Positions 22,773 through 33,971 of a stretch of DNA of 64,000 nt are shown piece after piece. Location: the NCBI GenBank assembly GCA_963691655.1, contig CAVNUY010000013.1, forward strand, positions 219,364 to 283,363, written 5' to 3'. Position numbers and translations under genes: made by a program. The DNA comes from Toxonevra muliebris (lineage: Eukaryota > Arthropoda > Insecta > Diptera > Pallopteridae). Below the pieces are notes generated by a model. The model saw only the letters and a program-made list of their open reading frames with translations, did no database searches and was not told the DNA's origin. Each line of letters starts with the position of its first letter. Positions within the stretch are counted from its first letter, which is position 1.

Positions 22773-23540
22773 ATACAAATCACTACATTATGCGTATCCA
22801 TCAGTCTAAGTGCATCGGTTGCATTAGTATGTTTGTACTCACCGAAAGTATATATATTAGTCTTTCATCCTGATAAAAATGTACGAAAACTAACTATGAA
22901 CAGCACCGTATATAAACGTCCAGTTCCTGGTTCCTCTGGACAAATTACTGGTGGGTGTGGAGGTATTATAGACAGTGGTGGTTGCGAAAATTCGTGCTGT
23001 GCTAGTGTTGGATGCAGACATATTGTTTGTGGTGGTGGTGGCTGTGTTTGCATAACTGGCGTTGCTGGAACGACCACTATTATGGAAGGAACAATTTCAT
23101 TAAAGGGGAATCAACATAGTAAAAGTCCAAAAGAAGATGTAGTAGCAACAGCTGCAACACAATCAGCCCCCGCTTCTACTAACAGCACTGCTGACATTCC
23201 TACAGTGAGAAAAACAACAGTTGGTACATCACCTGTTGCTGCGTTATCCTCGCCACATACTCCACATCCACATTCTTCTCCCCTTCCTACTCCATCTTCA
23301 CCACCACCACCACAGTCACATTCAACTTTTTCAACTGCTATCTCAGAAGTAATCGTCATCAATAATAGAAATAGTAACGATTTACATGGTGACCAAGTGC
23401 TTCATATGACTGAAACTGTGCGACATCGTTTTAATGCAACGAATACAAATCCTAATGGATGTGAATGTACTAATCCTACAACATCTGCCCTTGACATTCC
23501 TACAACAACAATAAATCATAAACTTGAAGGAAAGAATTGA
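22773..23540 (+). CDS. mGluR: Metabotropic glutamate receptor, terminal exon (TM7 and C-tail)
   Basis: The exon opens right after acceptor cattacag with [20 protein letters not shown], which is TM7, then [20 protein letters not shown], the strongly conserved start of the cytoplasmic tail in fly mGluR. It continues the frame of the exon ending at 6043. The rest of the roughly 255-residue segment is tail. It contains a Gly/Cys-rich stretch with eight cysteines (about residues 62-97 of the exon), an Ala/Thr/Ser region, and a Pro/Ser/His run ([20 protein letters not shown]). It ends [11 protein letters not shown] before TGA at 23538-23540. The tail couples the receptor to G proteins and scaffolds. 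The low-complexity part is poorly conserved in general, so its exact role is unknown. Confidence 0.95.
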   Translation: MQITTLCVSISLSASVALVCLYSPKVYILVFHPDKNVRKLTMNSTVYKRPVPGSSGQITGGCGGIIDSGGCENSCCASVGCRHIVCGGGGCVCITGVAGTTTIMEGTISLKGNQHSKSPKEDVVATAATQSAPASTNSTADIPTVRKTTVGTSPVAALSSPHTPHPHSSPLPTPSSPPPPQSHSTFSTAISEVIVINNRNSNDLHGDQVLHMTETVRHRFNATNTNPNGCECTNPTTSALDIPTTTINHKLEGKN

Positions 23541-24260
23541 AATTAATTTAGTGCTCACTAGTATTACTGTTGGAAATAAGTATGTACATACATACAAGTA
23601 CATAAAGAAAAAAAATCGAATTAAGTATGCAGAACTGTTATTTAATGCTTTACCTTGTGTAAAAAATCATATTTTATAAACTATAAACTCTTCTCGTGAG
23701 AAGATTTTTTTGTCGTTATAGCATTCTATGGAGTGGTATATCACTGAAAACTTTAAATTTTCTCCAAAAAAAGAAGGAAAGCTTCGAATTAAGTATACAG
23801 AAATAACTGTTATTTAGTCCTGTATCTTGTGTAAACAAATCATAATGGTATCTTATAAATTCTCCTCGTGATAAGAAAATGTATCGTTATTGTGTTCTAC
23901 AGAGTGTAACTTCACCTGCAGCAAACGAGCGATATGTACTCCATATGTGCTAAACTTCAAATGCATACTTATTCTTGTTAAGCGTTAAGAGGCTCTAAAT
24001 TTTGATTACTTTAAGTTTAAAAAGGCAAAAAACCACACAAGCCAAAACACGGCTGCACCAAAGTTATATTTAAGACATAACCAAACGGTATTTACACATT
24101 CAGAGAAGAAATCCTATAAATTGGTCAATATCTGTAGTACAGCCCTTGATTCAATAGTACAAATAATAAGAGTTTCTTAAGGATTCAATAGTTTCCTATT
24201 GAGTAAAATATTTCAATTGAATGTACAATTGATATAAACTATTGTCTTGAGATGAAAATA
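23541..24260 (+). other. mGluR: Probable mGluR 3' UTR with a diverged tandem duplication
   Basis: A block starting cgaattaagtat, with ctgttattta, cttgtgtaaa, cataat/ctataaa and ctcctcgtgaNaaga motifs, occurs at 23617-23745 and again at 23785-23915 (168-bp spacing). An AATAAA hexamer lies at about 24249. No ORF. The assignment as 3' UTR rests on adjacency to the stop codon. Confidence 0.5.
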
Positions 24261-25023
24261 AAATTTGAAAAGATTAATGATATTTTTCTCTGTGTGCTGT
24301 TTGTATACAAATTTAAAACCTCATGAAATAATTTCCTTTTTCTTAATTTATTGTAAGTAATTGGGAGTGAGTGATATGAACTGAAAGTAATAGGTAATAA
24401 GAAAAAAACTGCTCGTTAAAAGTCACATTCTGTAATTTTATGTTGTTATGTCTTATATGCAACCCCTCTCGTCTGGCTAGACGGGTTTGTAATTTAATAA
24501 AAAATACACTAGTTTTTTCAAATTTATGCAACCTTTATTTTTATTATATTATTTAGAAGCAAATTGATTTATTTACTTAAGCTTGAATTTGAGGAGCTCC
24601 AAATCAAAACGCAATAAAATAAACTGAACTAGTATGCCTACCTTTATTGATTTTTATTGCGTAGTTTTATTTTGAATCTCTTCAAATGTGATAATTTAAT
24701 TAATAGCCTTTTCTGCACTTTTATCAGGTATTACTATGTGCACGACTGCCAATAAAACGAATAGCATTCAAGGTAGTTTTTTTTTCAGATCATGCTTTTT
24801 TGTCTTCAAATATACATCAGAAAAAGAAAAAAAAAATATTTTTAAACGAATAAATGTCACTCATAATGGAACAACTTTGCTAAGACGAAGAGAACTTTGC
24901 TAACTGAATGAAAAGATTTCTTCAATTTCATTTTTATTAAAGAATTGTTTAGTTTATAAGAAGAAAATGCGCATAAAAATCATTTCTGATACGTATCTCC
25001 GCTTGCTGGGTATGTACATGCTT
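24261..25023. other. AT-rich intergenic stretch
   Basis: I see no gene or recognisable element between the presumed end of mGluR and the left end of the long-TIR transposon. Confidence 0.4.
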
Positions 25024-25604
25024 ATGGGTAGTAATTTCTGAAATGTAAACCTAAAACTCAAAAGCAAAACTTGAAATGTTACTATCACTGTTTCGGTAGT
25101 ATTAGTGACTAAAAAAAAAATTAAAAAAAAATTGTAAAATATTATTTTTCTTGTTTGTTATAAACAATTAAACTTTTACATAGCTGTTTTTTCAAATTGA
25201 CATTTTTATTAAATGGCTTAATAAAAATTAACCATTCTTTTCTCAAATTAATTATAAAAGATGGTTTTACAAAATATTAAAAGTTATTAACATAAAAATT
25301 TATAACAAATGAGTTTTTAACAATGTTCTGGGTCTAGTAGAAAAAATATTTTAAGCTCATTATAAGCGTTTACTTATCGACAAAAATTTTGGTGTAAAAA
25401 ATCTTATGGCACTATATAAAGTCAAAAGTTATGAATGTTTTTGTTGCGTAAAGTAGGCACAAATGCGTCAAGCGCAGCGTTGCTATACTGATAATCATAA
25501 ACAAAATAAATTTTTTTTTTTTTTGGAACAGACAAAAGAAGTATTCAAGAATACAGCACTCAGACAAGTTTTACGTCCATTGCACTATATCCTGTGTTCC
25601 CTTT

Positions 25605-25815
25605 TGCTATTCTTTAAATCTACCAGATTTATTAATAAATCTTAGCAGACCCTGCGGTGTTAGACAGCTCAGGTGTTCGTGTCCCAACACTCCAGTACCA
25701 AATATGCTTACTCTGATCTGGCAGAAAGCGGGGCATACACTAAGAAAGGGGTCCGCCGTTTCTTCACATTCTTCCTCCCAAACCACAGGAAGCCCAGAAG
25801 GCACTAGCTCCTAGG
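25605..25815 (-). pseudogene. LOA-like LINE ORF2, C-terminal segment
   Basis: The minus-strand frame reads PVVWEEECEETADPFLSVCP, then AFCQIRVSIFGTGVLGHEHL. This resembles the C..C....ET..H.L..CPAF..R...LG ending of LOA/R1 ORF2 proteins, with the first zinc ligands changed. It abuts endonuclease sequence directly, so everything between was deleted. Confidence 0.6.
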
Positions 25816-25819
25816 CCAA

Positions 25820-26460
25820 TCATATGCAAATGTTTGGCTCAAGAGAAATGACCGTTAAAGGATTAACTTCAACACCATACTGAAACTCGATATATCTGTG
25901 GTCTGAAAGAGAGTCATCTCTAAGGACCTTCCAGTTTGAAATTGACTGCACTAACCTTTCATTAGAAAAGGTTAGATCAATAACCTGCTGCCTAGTAGGT
26001 GTCACAAAAGTGGGTTGATTCCCAACGTTTTGTATGTTCAACCCAGAAGACAGGATGTAGTTGAGAAGATGGGTCCCTCTTACGTCGCACTTGCTGCTGC
26101 CCCAGATAACATTCTGTGCATTAGCGTCACAACATAATATGAGCCCCAAATTAATCCTTTCACAATACTCCACAAATTCAACAACCATCGCAGGCGATGG
26201 TGGTAAAATTGCATCGTATGGAAAGTAGGCAGAAGCAATCGCAAAATGTTTCCATTCTCGATTGTCCTGAAAACTCACCTTAGCAGCCACCATATCTTGG
26301 CCACAAAACTGACCAAGTTTGGTGATTGTAAGATGAGAAGATGCTATAAGACAGGTTCTAGGTCTATTAGAACTCTCATCATATAGAATCGTGCGCCCCC
26401 TTAACTCACCAAGTCCACAGATGCGTCCTTTATGGACCCAAAGTTCTTAGATTGTTGTTA
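25820..26460 (-). pseudogene. LOA-like LINE endonuclease (ORF2 N-terminal part)
   Basis: Reading leftward from about 26450: VHKGRICGLGELRGRTILYD, RPRTCLIASSHL, then QDMVAAKVSFQDN, SAYFPYD, LILCCDANAQNVIWGSSKCD, TRQQVIDLTFS, and SDHRYIEF. CDANAQN and SDHR are the metal and catalytic motifs of the R1/LOA apurinic-like endonuclease. The enzyme nicks chromosomal DNA to prime reverse transcription. The frame is open over 158 codons from 26293. Confidence 0.85.
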
Positions 26461-26551
26461 TGTGAGGTAATGTATGCAACATGGAAAGGCGTTTACATAG
26501 GAGTGCAGTAGCAGCCTTGGAAAGTTGCAAATTTATCTGGGTTACTGTAAG

Positions 26552-27193
26552 TCAACAGATAGGTTCCGCAATATTTGCCGAGTTAGAAGACCGGGGTAGA
26601 ACCGCGTTATCATTGCCGGCAGCAGTAGGCATCACAGAGGTGGCGTTAATACTTCGGGAAGTGTTAGAGCCTCCCATCTGCGCGCCCACACTGCAAGAGA
26701 TGGCAGCGCTGGCAGTATCGGTCTTCGTCCTCTTTACCTGAGCGCGCCTGAAGGAAGCGGCTTGGTTTCTCTGAGGAACCTCTGCTTCGGTTGCTGTAAC
26801 CTCAGCAGAGAGTACCCTCTTTGAAACACTGGCCATAATTGGGTCTTCAACAAGAGTAGTGGCCGAGGCCTCCTTACGTCTGTTTATCGACCTAATCTTC
26901 CTCCATTTGCGTCTCATACTGCGAGAAGGTTGTGGCCCCAGTACGCTGGCTTCTGTAGGAGGTATATCAGCCACAGTTGTGACGTCCAGACTCATACCTA
27001 CTTCAGCCGGAGGGTTCACTGCCCCTGACACCAAAGAAGAGTTGGGTGTAAAGATTACAACCCCACTCTCCCCTAGGATGCGCTCTCTGTCGTAGACTCG
27101 AGAGACTTTGAGAATATTTCCTTTTTCGGTTTCGTTCAAGCCATTTCGTCCGGTCGCCTGCTCCTCCTGTTTAACCAGGGCGAAGCTGTGCAT
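26552..27193 (-). pseudogene. LOA-like LINE ORF1 N-terminal fragment
   Basis: The minus-strand frame starts MHSFALVKQEEQATGRNGLN at 27193 and runs 213 codons. It contains a basic stretch SRSMRRKWRKIRSINRRKE and Ala/Thr/Ser-rich low-complexity sequence. No zinc knuckles are reached before it ends at 26552, so it is the N-terminal half of a gag-like ORF1. The base composition is visibly more GC-rich than its surroundings, marking it as a foreign insertion. Assignment depends on its place between the 5' end and the endonuclease. Confidence 0.6.
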
Positions 27194-27615
27194 CCCGACG
27201 AATCAGAATACACGGCAAACTTTATAAAGAAAAGGGGAAGGGAAGGTCGACCGTGGTAGCGCCCCATACCACGGCAAGGCCACCGTTACTCTCTGAGGCG
27301 GCCAGGTATCAGAGATGCTCCGTAAAAAGACAGCCTAATTTTTAACACTGGAGAAACCAACGGAAGCTGTTGGCGTTCCAAAATAAATTACTCGTTATGC
27401 TAAATATAATTGACGGAAACTTATGCAACTCGTATATTATGAAAAGAAAATTTTTACATACACTTTACAAAAATAATTTAGAATTTTTAACAGTTTGACA
27501 TACACACTTTGTACATTTCTATTTTTGTATTCTGCTTGCAGAAAAAAATTTGCACAAGAGTTTTTTGTTTCCAATTTTTTCAAATGAATTGAATTGCCTT
27601 GAGCTGTTGACCGTT

Positions 27616-28770
27616 TTAGCCAGCGCATAACGAGATTGCAATTTCATTTTGTAAGTGCCATATTCTGCAAAAATCAAATTTTATATTTTTGAAAAAACTG
27701 ATCGCCCAATCAAAAAATTGCTTTGGTGTTGTAATTGATGGTCCATCATTATTTTGCAAGCTTTGCCGATAAGCACTTCTTTTAACACAGCCACCAATAC
27801 TATCACAAGCACCTTTGCCATGTGAAGTGGCAAAGAAATGCCGCTCAGCCCTGGTCTGAAATTCTTCCTCGTGATATAACAAATGTATAAAATTGAATTT
27901 ATTTTTATACTGTGCAAAAGCACCGTCGGAAAAATAATGGATTTTACTAATAGTTTTAAAACAAAATTTTTTTCGAGTAAGCGATTAATTTTTCGTTATA
28001 TAAGTGGACGGCAGTTGCATCGTGTAGAATATTCTCAGAAAGAACAACGAAACTATCATGCTTCATACATAGACGTGTAGTGTTAACTGTTTCTTAGACC
28101 AATATTGTGATTGAATCGCATCTTGGAAGTTGAAGCTATAGTTCTCCGAAAAATCTAAAGTCACTATAAATTCTCCTTTGTCAATGGATTCCTTCAAATC
28201 CTTCAAATAGGATTGAGAATTTGCAATAAAATCATGTTTTAGAAGATGATCTTTGTAGATCTTTGGCTAAGCCATCCAGAAAATCGCCCTGTGACTCAGT
28301 AATACTTTCAAATGTGCATCTACATCAATTGATAATATTAGTAAATATGAAATTAAAAAAATATTCATCGCATGCTCTCATGCGGATAATGTCTTTACCT
28401 GTCGGTTGTAAGCCATTTATTGAATGTTATGCGCCGAATACTATTGTTATGAAGAAGTGTTTTCAGGCAAAAGTACTTTCGTAGCTGGACATTCCCTGGA
28501 CATAAAACACTCTGGCTAGGAGGTTTCATATACCATTTTATTAAGAGCATCATGATAAGCTTGATTATAGGTCAGTCCTTTCTTTGCAAGTTGAATTCCA
28601 CTCCATTTTAACCGAACGTTTTGGTGTGTCTTGCACACACAGACATTGTGCGTGCCTTTTGGCCCTGCCAGAATGCAAAAAAGAGGTCGTTCCTTTCTAA
28701 AAGTAGACACTGAAATTTTCATGCCGGGATTCTTCATAATAAAGTTCAACAATGTTTCCCATTAATAGTC
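27616..28770 (-). pseudogene. Putative transposase of the long-TIR transposon, decayed
   Basis: Fragments in order on the minus strand are: NPGMKISVSTFRKERPLFCI and GTHNVCVCKTHQNVRL (28752-28516); LDFSENYSFNFQDAIQSQYW and SKKQLTLHVYV (about 28180-28070); then HEEEFQTRAERHFFATSHGK with GACDSIGGCVKRSAYRQSL (27882-27616). I recognise these blocks as one family of arthropod and fish transposon-borne proteins usually annotated as uncharacterised. The regular Asp/Glu/Cys/His motifs suggest a DDE-type enzyme with a zinc-binding part, which is inference. I am not sure of the superfamily (Sola-like is a guess). Many stops and shifts separate the blocks. The last block runs into the left inner inverted repeat. 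Confidence 0.6.
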
Positions 28771-30837
28771 TTTTCTGAATGAAATCATACAAATCAAATG
28801 AATTGTAAAACGGAACAGTTGATAAGTGAAATAGTTTATCAGCTCGATTACTTTGTGTTTAAATTGTTTTTTTAACTCTTGCATATTAGGTATTTTCCCT
28901 TGCCTTAATTCTTTTTAGTCTTTTATCAACAACACCACAAATATACAAATCTTCCATATGTTCATTGCCATCTTCACTACCACTCAAATTTTCACTATTT
29001 GTTATTATTTTTCGCAAGGACTAACTGGATAATCTAAACGATAAATAGTTCTTCTACACGAATTACACATCCATTGTCCAACATAACTCGAGTACTTTTC
29101 GTTAGAATTACTATTTACTTTAAACAAATTTTTATAAACACAATTATGGTTGGTTTTCGGCAGAGGATTAGGAACTTGCATTTTTACTTAAAAATACTTA
29201 TACGAATGTTGAATAAACTAATAGTCCAAGAGCTTGTGACCAAAAAAGTCTCTGACTTTCTAAAGGCTAGTTTTGTAATATTTTGTTATACTAGTGAAAT
29301 ACATGAACATACTCTGGTCAGTCAGGTATTGGTTAGAACAGGTGGTACAGGTGAGCTTTCAAACATGTCGAAAATACGAAGTAAGTGCAACGGTTTTCTA
29401 AAGGCTGAAACTTTATATAAAGGTTATGTATTCGATAAAAAACATAATTCCGGGAGTCAGTCAGATTTTCGTTAGAACGGGGCCCGTCAGTCAGGCTCCA
29501 AGTTTGTATAAAAAAACAATTTTTTGCAACGGTTTTCCAAAATATGAAAGGGTCGCATTGCAACCCCAGAACTTTTTTTTTTGTAGTTTTTCCATCTATC
29601 ATACCCCGACTAACAATTACTGAATCTTAGATAAGATTTTTTATGAACTTTTGGTGCATTTTTTACTCTACCGACTAGACTTATATGCCATGACCAAAAT
29701 TTGATTTTTGTACAAATGCAGAATATGACACAAAATGAAATTGCAATCTCGTTATGCGCTGGCTAAAACGGTCAACAGCTCAAGGCAATTCAATTCATTT
29801 GAACCAATTGCAAACAAAAAACTCTTGTGCAAATTTTTTTCTGCAAGCAATAATGCTACACCTGTTACAGTCGTACAAAAATAGAAATGTATAAAGTGTG
29901 TATGTATGAATGTCAAACTGTTAAAAATTCTAAATTATTTTTGTAAAGTGTGTAAAAATTTTCTTTTCGTAATAAACGAGTTACACAAGTTTCCGTCAAT
30001 CATATTTAGCATAACGAGTAATTTGTTTTTTGTTTATGATTGTCAGTATAGCATCGCTGCGCTTGACGCATTTGTGCCTACTTTACGCAACAAAAACATT
30101 CATAACTTTTGACTTTATATAGTGCCACAAGATTTTTTTACACCAAAATTTTGTCGATAAGTAACGCTTATAATGTATAATAATATAAATATTTTTTCTA
30201 CGAGGCCCAGAACATTGTTAAAAACTCATTTGTTATAAAGTTTTATGTTAATAACTTTTAATATTTTGTAAAGCCATCTTTTATAATTAATTTGAGAAAA
30301 GAATGGTTAATTTTTATTAAGCCATACAATAAAAATGTAAATTTGAAAAAACAGCTATGTAAAAGTTTAATTGTTTATAACAAAAATGGATGTGTGCAAG
30401 GCACGCAAGATATTTGATGTGTAAACAGTTAAGCCAACTGAATACCATATACATAAGCTCACATATGTATAGCCATATATAGGGATTTGATGTATAATCT
30501 ATATGCTAGGTAAATAATTTAAATTAAAAAAATTCTTTTATAAACTTAAAAATTTATTAGATATCATTATCTTTTATATTCACTATAAATTGAAGATGGT
30601 CTTACATCATTGCAAATACAAATTTTTATTCCATATCGCATATATTTGTTGTTGTGACAGCAAAAATATTTTGCAATTGCACCAAATCGTAGTTGCATTA
30701 TTTTTTTTTTACTCAATGCATCGGGTACGATATGTTCGCATATACGCAGCTGTAATTGCATCTTTTTTTCCGCGCTTTAAGTTTTTCTTCCTGTCGATTT
30801 GAAATTTTATTAAATTTGAAAATTTTACATAACGTCC

Positions 30838-30902
30838 CCTGAGAATTAATTTGGCGTATAGGTATAGAATTTGTACACATATACGCCAAACCAATTCTCA
30901 GG
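30838..30902. repeat. Imperfect hairpin, 23-bp arms
   Basis: The arm 30838-30860 (cctgagaattaatttggcgt plus ata) is repeated inverted at 30880-30902 with two mismatches and a 19-base loop. Confidence 0.8.
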
Positions 30903-31133
30903 TGACGATTAGTGTTTCCCGCATTTAACTTTAGAAAGGCAACGGGGGTGACCAGTCTTTTTAAAATCACCGCAAAGAGATTTGCCTTAACTTCATTTAA
31001 TTAAAATAAGAAACAATCTATTTTTTTTTTGAAGTAAATAAGTGATTTTATAATAAATAAGTTTGATTTTTTCTATTTAACATATTTGCTATTTACATAG
31101 ATGAACAAGTGTTGCGTTTCTAAGGGTTATGCA

Positions 31134-31660
31134 TAACGCTCGTATCTATACAGTTTTTCGCGGTAGTATACCGCTTTTTCAACTCCAAAACCGCATACCG
31201 CCTTTTTTTCCAAAATACCGCGTTTCTACTAAGAAAAAAATATAAAATTTTTGAACACTACGAAATTCAAATTTATCAATCGCAATGCAAAACGTGTCAG
31301 AGAACAAGGGCAACTCGTTGCAAGAACACCTTTGAAAGAAGTGGAAACATTGAAGGCGATTCTTATCGTCAAATGTAACGTGAAATATCCATGCATTGAT
31401 TTATATAAATACTTCATAGCAAAACCAGAATCGCTTCGTCAAATTTCTTCAAAGCACAAATTCAATCCAACTACAAAAGGAGATATTAAAATGAAGAACG
31501 AAGACGATTTAGATGATGGATAAATTGCTTTCCTGGTTAATTTTCATTGAAAAAAATTTATACCGCGAAATATACAGTTTTTTTCAAATCGATTTACAGT
31601 TTTTTTTAAATTTTTGGTAGAAATATACAGTTTTTGGTCGGATAAAAGATACGAGCGTTA
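31134..31660 (+). mobile_element. 527-bp MITE with 14-bp TIRs and 8-bp TSD
   Basis: Both ends read TAACGCTCGTATCT in inverted orientation. GTTATGCA flanks it at 31126-31133 and 31661-31668. An 8-bp duplication points to a hAT- or P-type transposase. The interior has ataccgc/gcggtat motifs near both ends and an open frame of 90 codons (31251-31523). Confidence 0.85.
31251..31523 (+). other. Unidentified 90-codon open frame inside the MITE
   Basis: The frame reads MNTTKFKFINRNAKRVREQG, then KEVETLKAILIVKCNVKYPC, and ends KGDIKMKNEDDLDDG. It is Lys/Glu-rich with balanced codon use unlike the AT-rich noise around it. I do not recognise it. It could be a relic of the parent transposase or a captured host exon. 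Confidence 0.35.
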
Positions 31661-32533
31661 GTTATGCACAAAGCAAAATTTTTATAATGCCGTGGTTTGC
31701 TATCATTATCACCAAATTTTGTTTATACATTTATTGAAACCTAGATTCTTTATTACTTATCATTTTGTATTGTTTTTATATTTTAAAAATTATTTAATTT
31801 TAATCCAATCTAACTAACCGAATGCAAAAACTATCAAACGCCTGTGTTTGCTACGGCGACTTCTCTGCTTGTATGGTATAGTCGATCTCCATACGTTTAA
31901 CACCAACAAATAATTCTGCCACGAATAAATGTACACACATATTTTGTTTTCGTATGTACATATATGTGTGAGTAAATTGTTCGTAACATAAACAAACAAA
32001 CTCCGCTCGTATTTTAATTTCTCCCTCTCTTCTCTTTGTTGATTAGAGTAGCACAGTCAAGCCGCGCAGTAGTGCGAGCGAGAGGAGAACTGGACGTTAC
32101 AGTTATCTTACATCTTACGTTACAGTTATTCTTACATTTTACACATTTGAAATTTTGCCCATACCGTGAGCTAAAATGTTTACACATCAACAAGAAAAAT
32201 AATATTTTACAATTTTTTTGAAGTGAAACTTCTTTTCTCTTGTCCTAGAGTAAAACCAACCGGATGTGACGTCGCGCGTAAGTTTGCAATGTGACATAAT
32301 TTTGTCGGGCAATGTGCAAGAGGGGCTAAATATCAATATTCCGTAACTGAATTCACGAGCAAACTATATAATAAACGATAAACACACACACACGCCTATG
32401 GCAGAAAGAACAATGTGTAGCGTCGCCATCTTAAAGTCTATGACAGTTATACATTTCACATACAGATGGCGCAAATGTCCAAGGAATTACATGAAGATGT
32501 CGCTCACAAAAAGAGTTCGTCTACAATTGTCAT

Positions 32534-32619
32534 CGAAACACAAGCAAATGAAATTAAAAAACACAAGCCAATGAAGTAAAAAATTTAGCGATTGAAAAAT
32601 TTCATTTGCTTGTGTTTCG
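32534..32619. repeat. Perfect hairpin, 22-bp arms, 42-base loop
   Basis: The 22-bp arm at 32534-32555 (core aaacacaagcaaatgaaatt) is present as an exact inverse at 32598-32619. Confidence 0.85.
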
Positions 32620-32800
32620 TTTAGTATACAAGAAGTATCACTTCTGCCTTGTGTTCGTTAATTTGGGTAATCCAAACTAAACACAGAAAATAATTTTTTT
32701 AAATTTTGTTTTTTAGTCACTAATACTACCGGAAGAATGATAGTAACATTTAAAATTTTGTGTTTGAGTTTTGGGGTTACATTTCAGAAATTACTACCCA

Positions 32801-33971
32801 TATATAAAACTACTAATATTAAAAATATGTTTATCTTACGTATAGTCAATTTAAAGTCATGTAATTGTAATGTACGGTACTTCATATAAGTATTCGAAAT
32901 TTAAATTTTTCAGAAGAAAACCAAAAATTACACTGGTTTACAAATTTCGGTTCAATATTTGACCAGAGAAGACAACAGATATTTTTACGGTAATTTTGAG
33001 AGCAGTCAGGTTTTTGAAAAAAGGTTTGCTTTAGGAAAAAAGGAAGAAAAAAAAAGAACGCAATCCATATAAAAAGGTTAAAATTATATACGTAAGAAGG
33101 TAACTCCCTTCTACTTTTTGTATTAAATGGATTTTACCACATTTTTTATACGCAAATTTAGCAATTTACTTTTTATAAATTAAAAAAAAAAATTTAAACT
33201 AGTTTGAAGATAAATTTCTAATCGTAAATTTAGAGAAATAGTCAAGCTTTAAGCTGATGTAAGTTGTAAATAATAAGTCCAGGCATAAAGAAATTTGTAG
33301 AGTAGAGAAATTTACAAACGACATAACTCAAAAAAAAAAAGTATTAAAAATTCCAAAATTAGTGTGCCAAAATCTATTTAATTCAAAAAGTAGAAGAAAA
33401 AGGTCAGAATTAGCTTCTTGCTTCTTTGGTAATCGCTGCTGGTGGATAACTCCACAAATCGACTTGTGATTAATTCTCGTAAAACACCACCAGGAATTCT
33501 ACCAGAATGCAAATATCTACATTTAAAAAAAATTGCAGCACGGACGTATTCCTTGTAGCTAGAACCCATTGAATATTTTTCCAGTGCTGGACAGAATCCT
33601 TGCTAGTGTTTAACGCCACAAATCGACTTGTGATTAATTCTCGTGGAAAACCACTAGGAAGATGCTATAAGAGTGCAAATAAACAAATTTTAATTCCTTG
33701 CAAGTCTGTCACTGGAGCCATTTTAATGTTCCTTCTTAATTAGTTAAAATTGGGATTGTATCATAGTTTTTAAAACCTTTTTGTGGAAAAAGAAGTATGT
33801 ACGTATCAATATAGACCTAATTTATTCTAAATAGTTGTTATTTTAATTTGTTTCAATGAGTTTAAACAAGTTTTTGCTCATACAAATTTGTTTAATTTAG
33901 TGTTTCCTTGTCATCTGATTCACCCTGTGTGTTTTTTGAGCAGCTGATTTTTAGCGTCATTGCAAACTTTA
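32801..33971. other. Unassigned AT-rich stretch containing a direct repeat
   Basis: The only structure I see is the pair of related units at 33430-33720, listed separately. No gene is supported. Confidence 0.4.
33430..33720 (-). repeat. Two-unit direct repeat, 164-bp spacing, possibly ex-coding
   Basis: A 29-bp identical block (core cacaaatcgacttgtgatta) occurs at 33452-33480 and 33616-33644 within longer similar units. On the minus strand the first unit translates YLHSGRIPGGVLRELITSRF. The second gives a related peptide only across frame changes, so a duplicated, decayed coding piece is possible. The protein is not recognised. Confidence 0.55.

Larger units (their letters stand above)
25513..27378 (-). 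mobile_element. LOA/R1-group LINE, internally deleted, with 11-bp TSD
   Basis: caaaataaatt flanks the element at 25502-25512 and 27379-27389. It is oriented on the minus strand: the poly(A) tail appears as poly(T) at 25511-25524 next to the left duplication, and the 5' end is at 27378. It contains ORF1 N-terminal sequence, part of the endonuclease, and then a C-terminal zinc-finger segment. The whole RT is missing between about 25815 and 25850. Removing it restores the left inverted-repeat arm of the host transposon base for base. Confidence 0.9.
30384..32685. other. Insertion in the right inverted-repeat arm, unclassified
   Basis: The right arm is continuous with the left-arm sequence except for this block, so the block arrived later. 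It contains two hairpins (30838-30902 and 32534-32619), a 527-bp MITE (31134-31660) and otherwise AT-rich DNA with no recognisable protein. I could not define inverted or long terminal repeats for the block as a whole. Confidence 0.5.
25024..32800 (-). mobile_element. DNA transposon with about 760-bp terminal inverted repeats, twice interrupted
   Basis: The left arm is 25024-25512 plus 27390-27655; the right arm is 29735-30383 plus 32686-32800. They match in reverse complement across both interruptions. Outer ends are TGGGTAGTAATTTC and its inverse ACTACCCA. Middle landmarks are gttataaacaattaaac (25157 and 30365-30381) and cgcagcgttgctatactg. Inner landmarks are ttgagctgttgaccgtttta and gcgcataacgagattgcaat. 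A TA flanks both outer ends, but no longer duplication is clear. The left arm is split by a LINE with an 11-bp duplication and the right arm by about 2.3 kb. The interior carries a decayed minus-strand gene. Confidence 0.75.
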
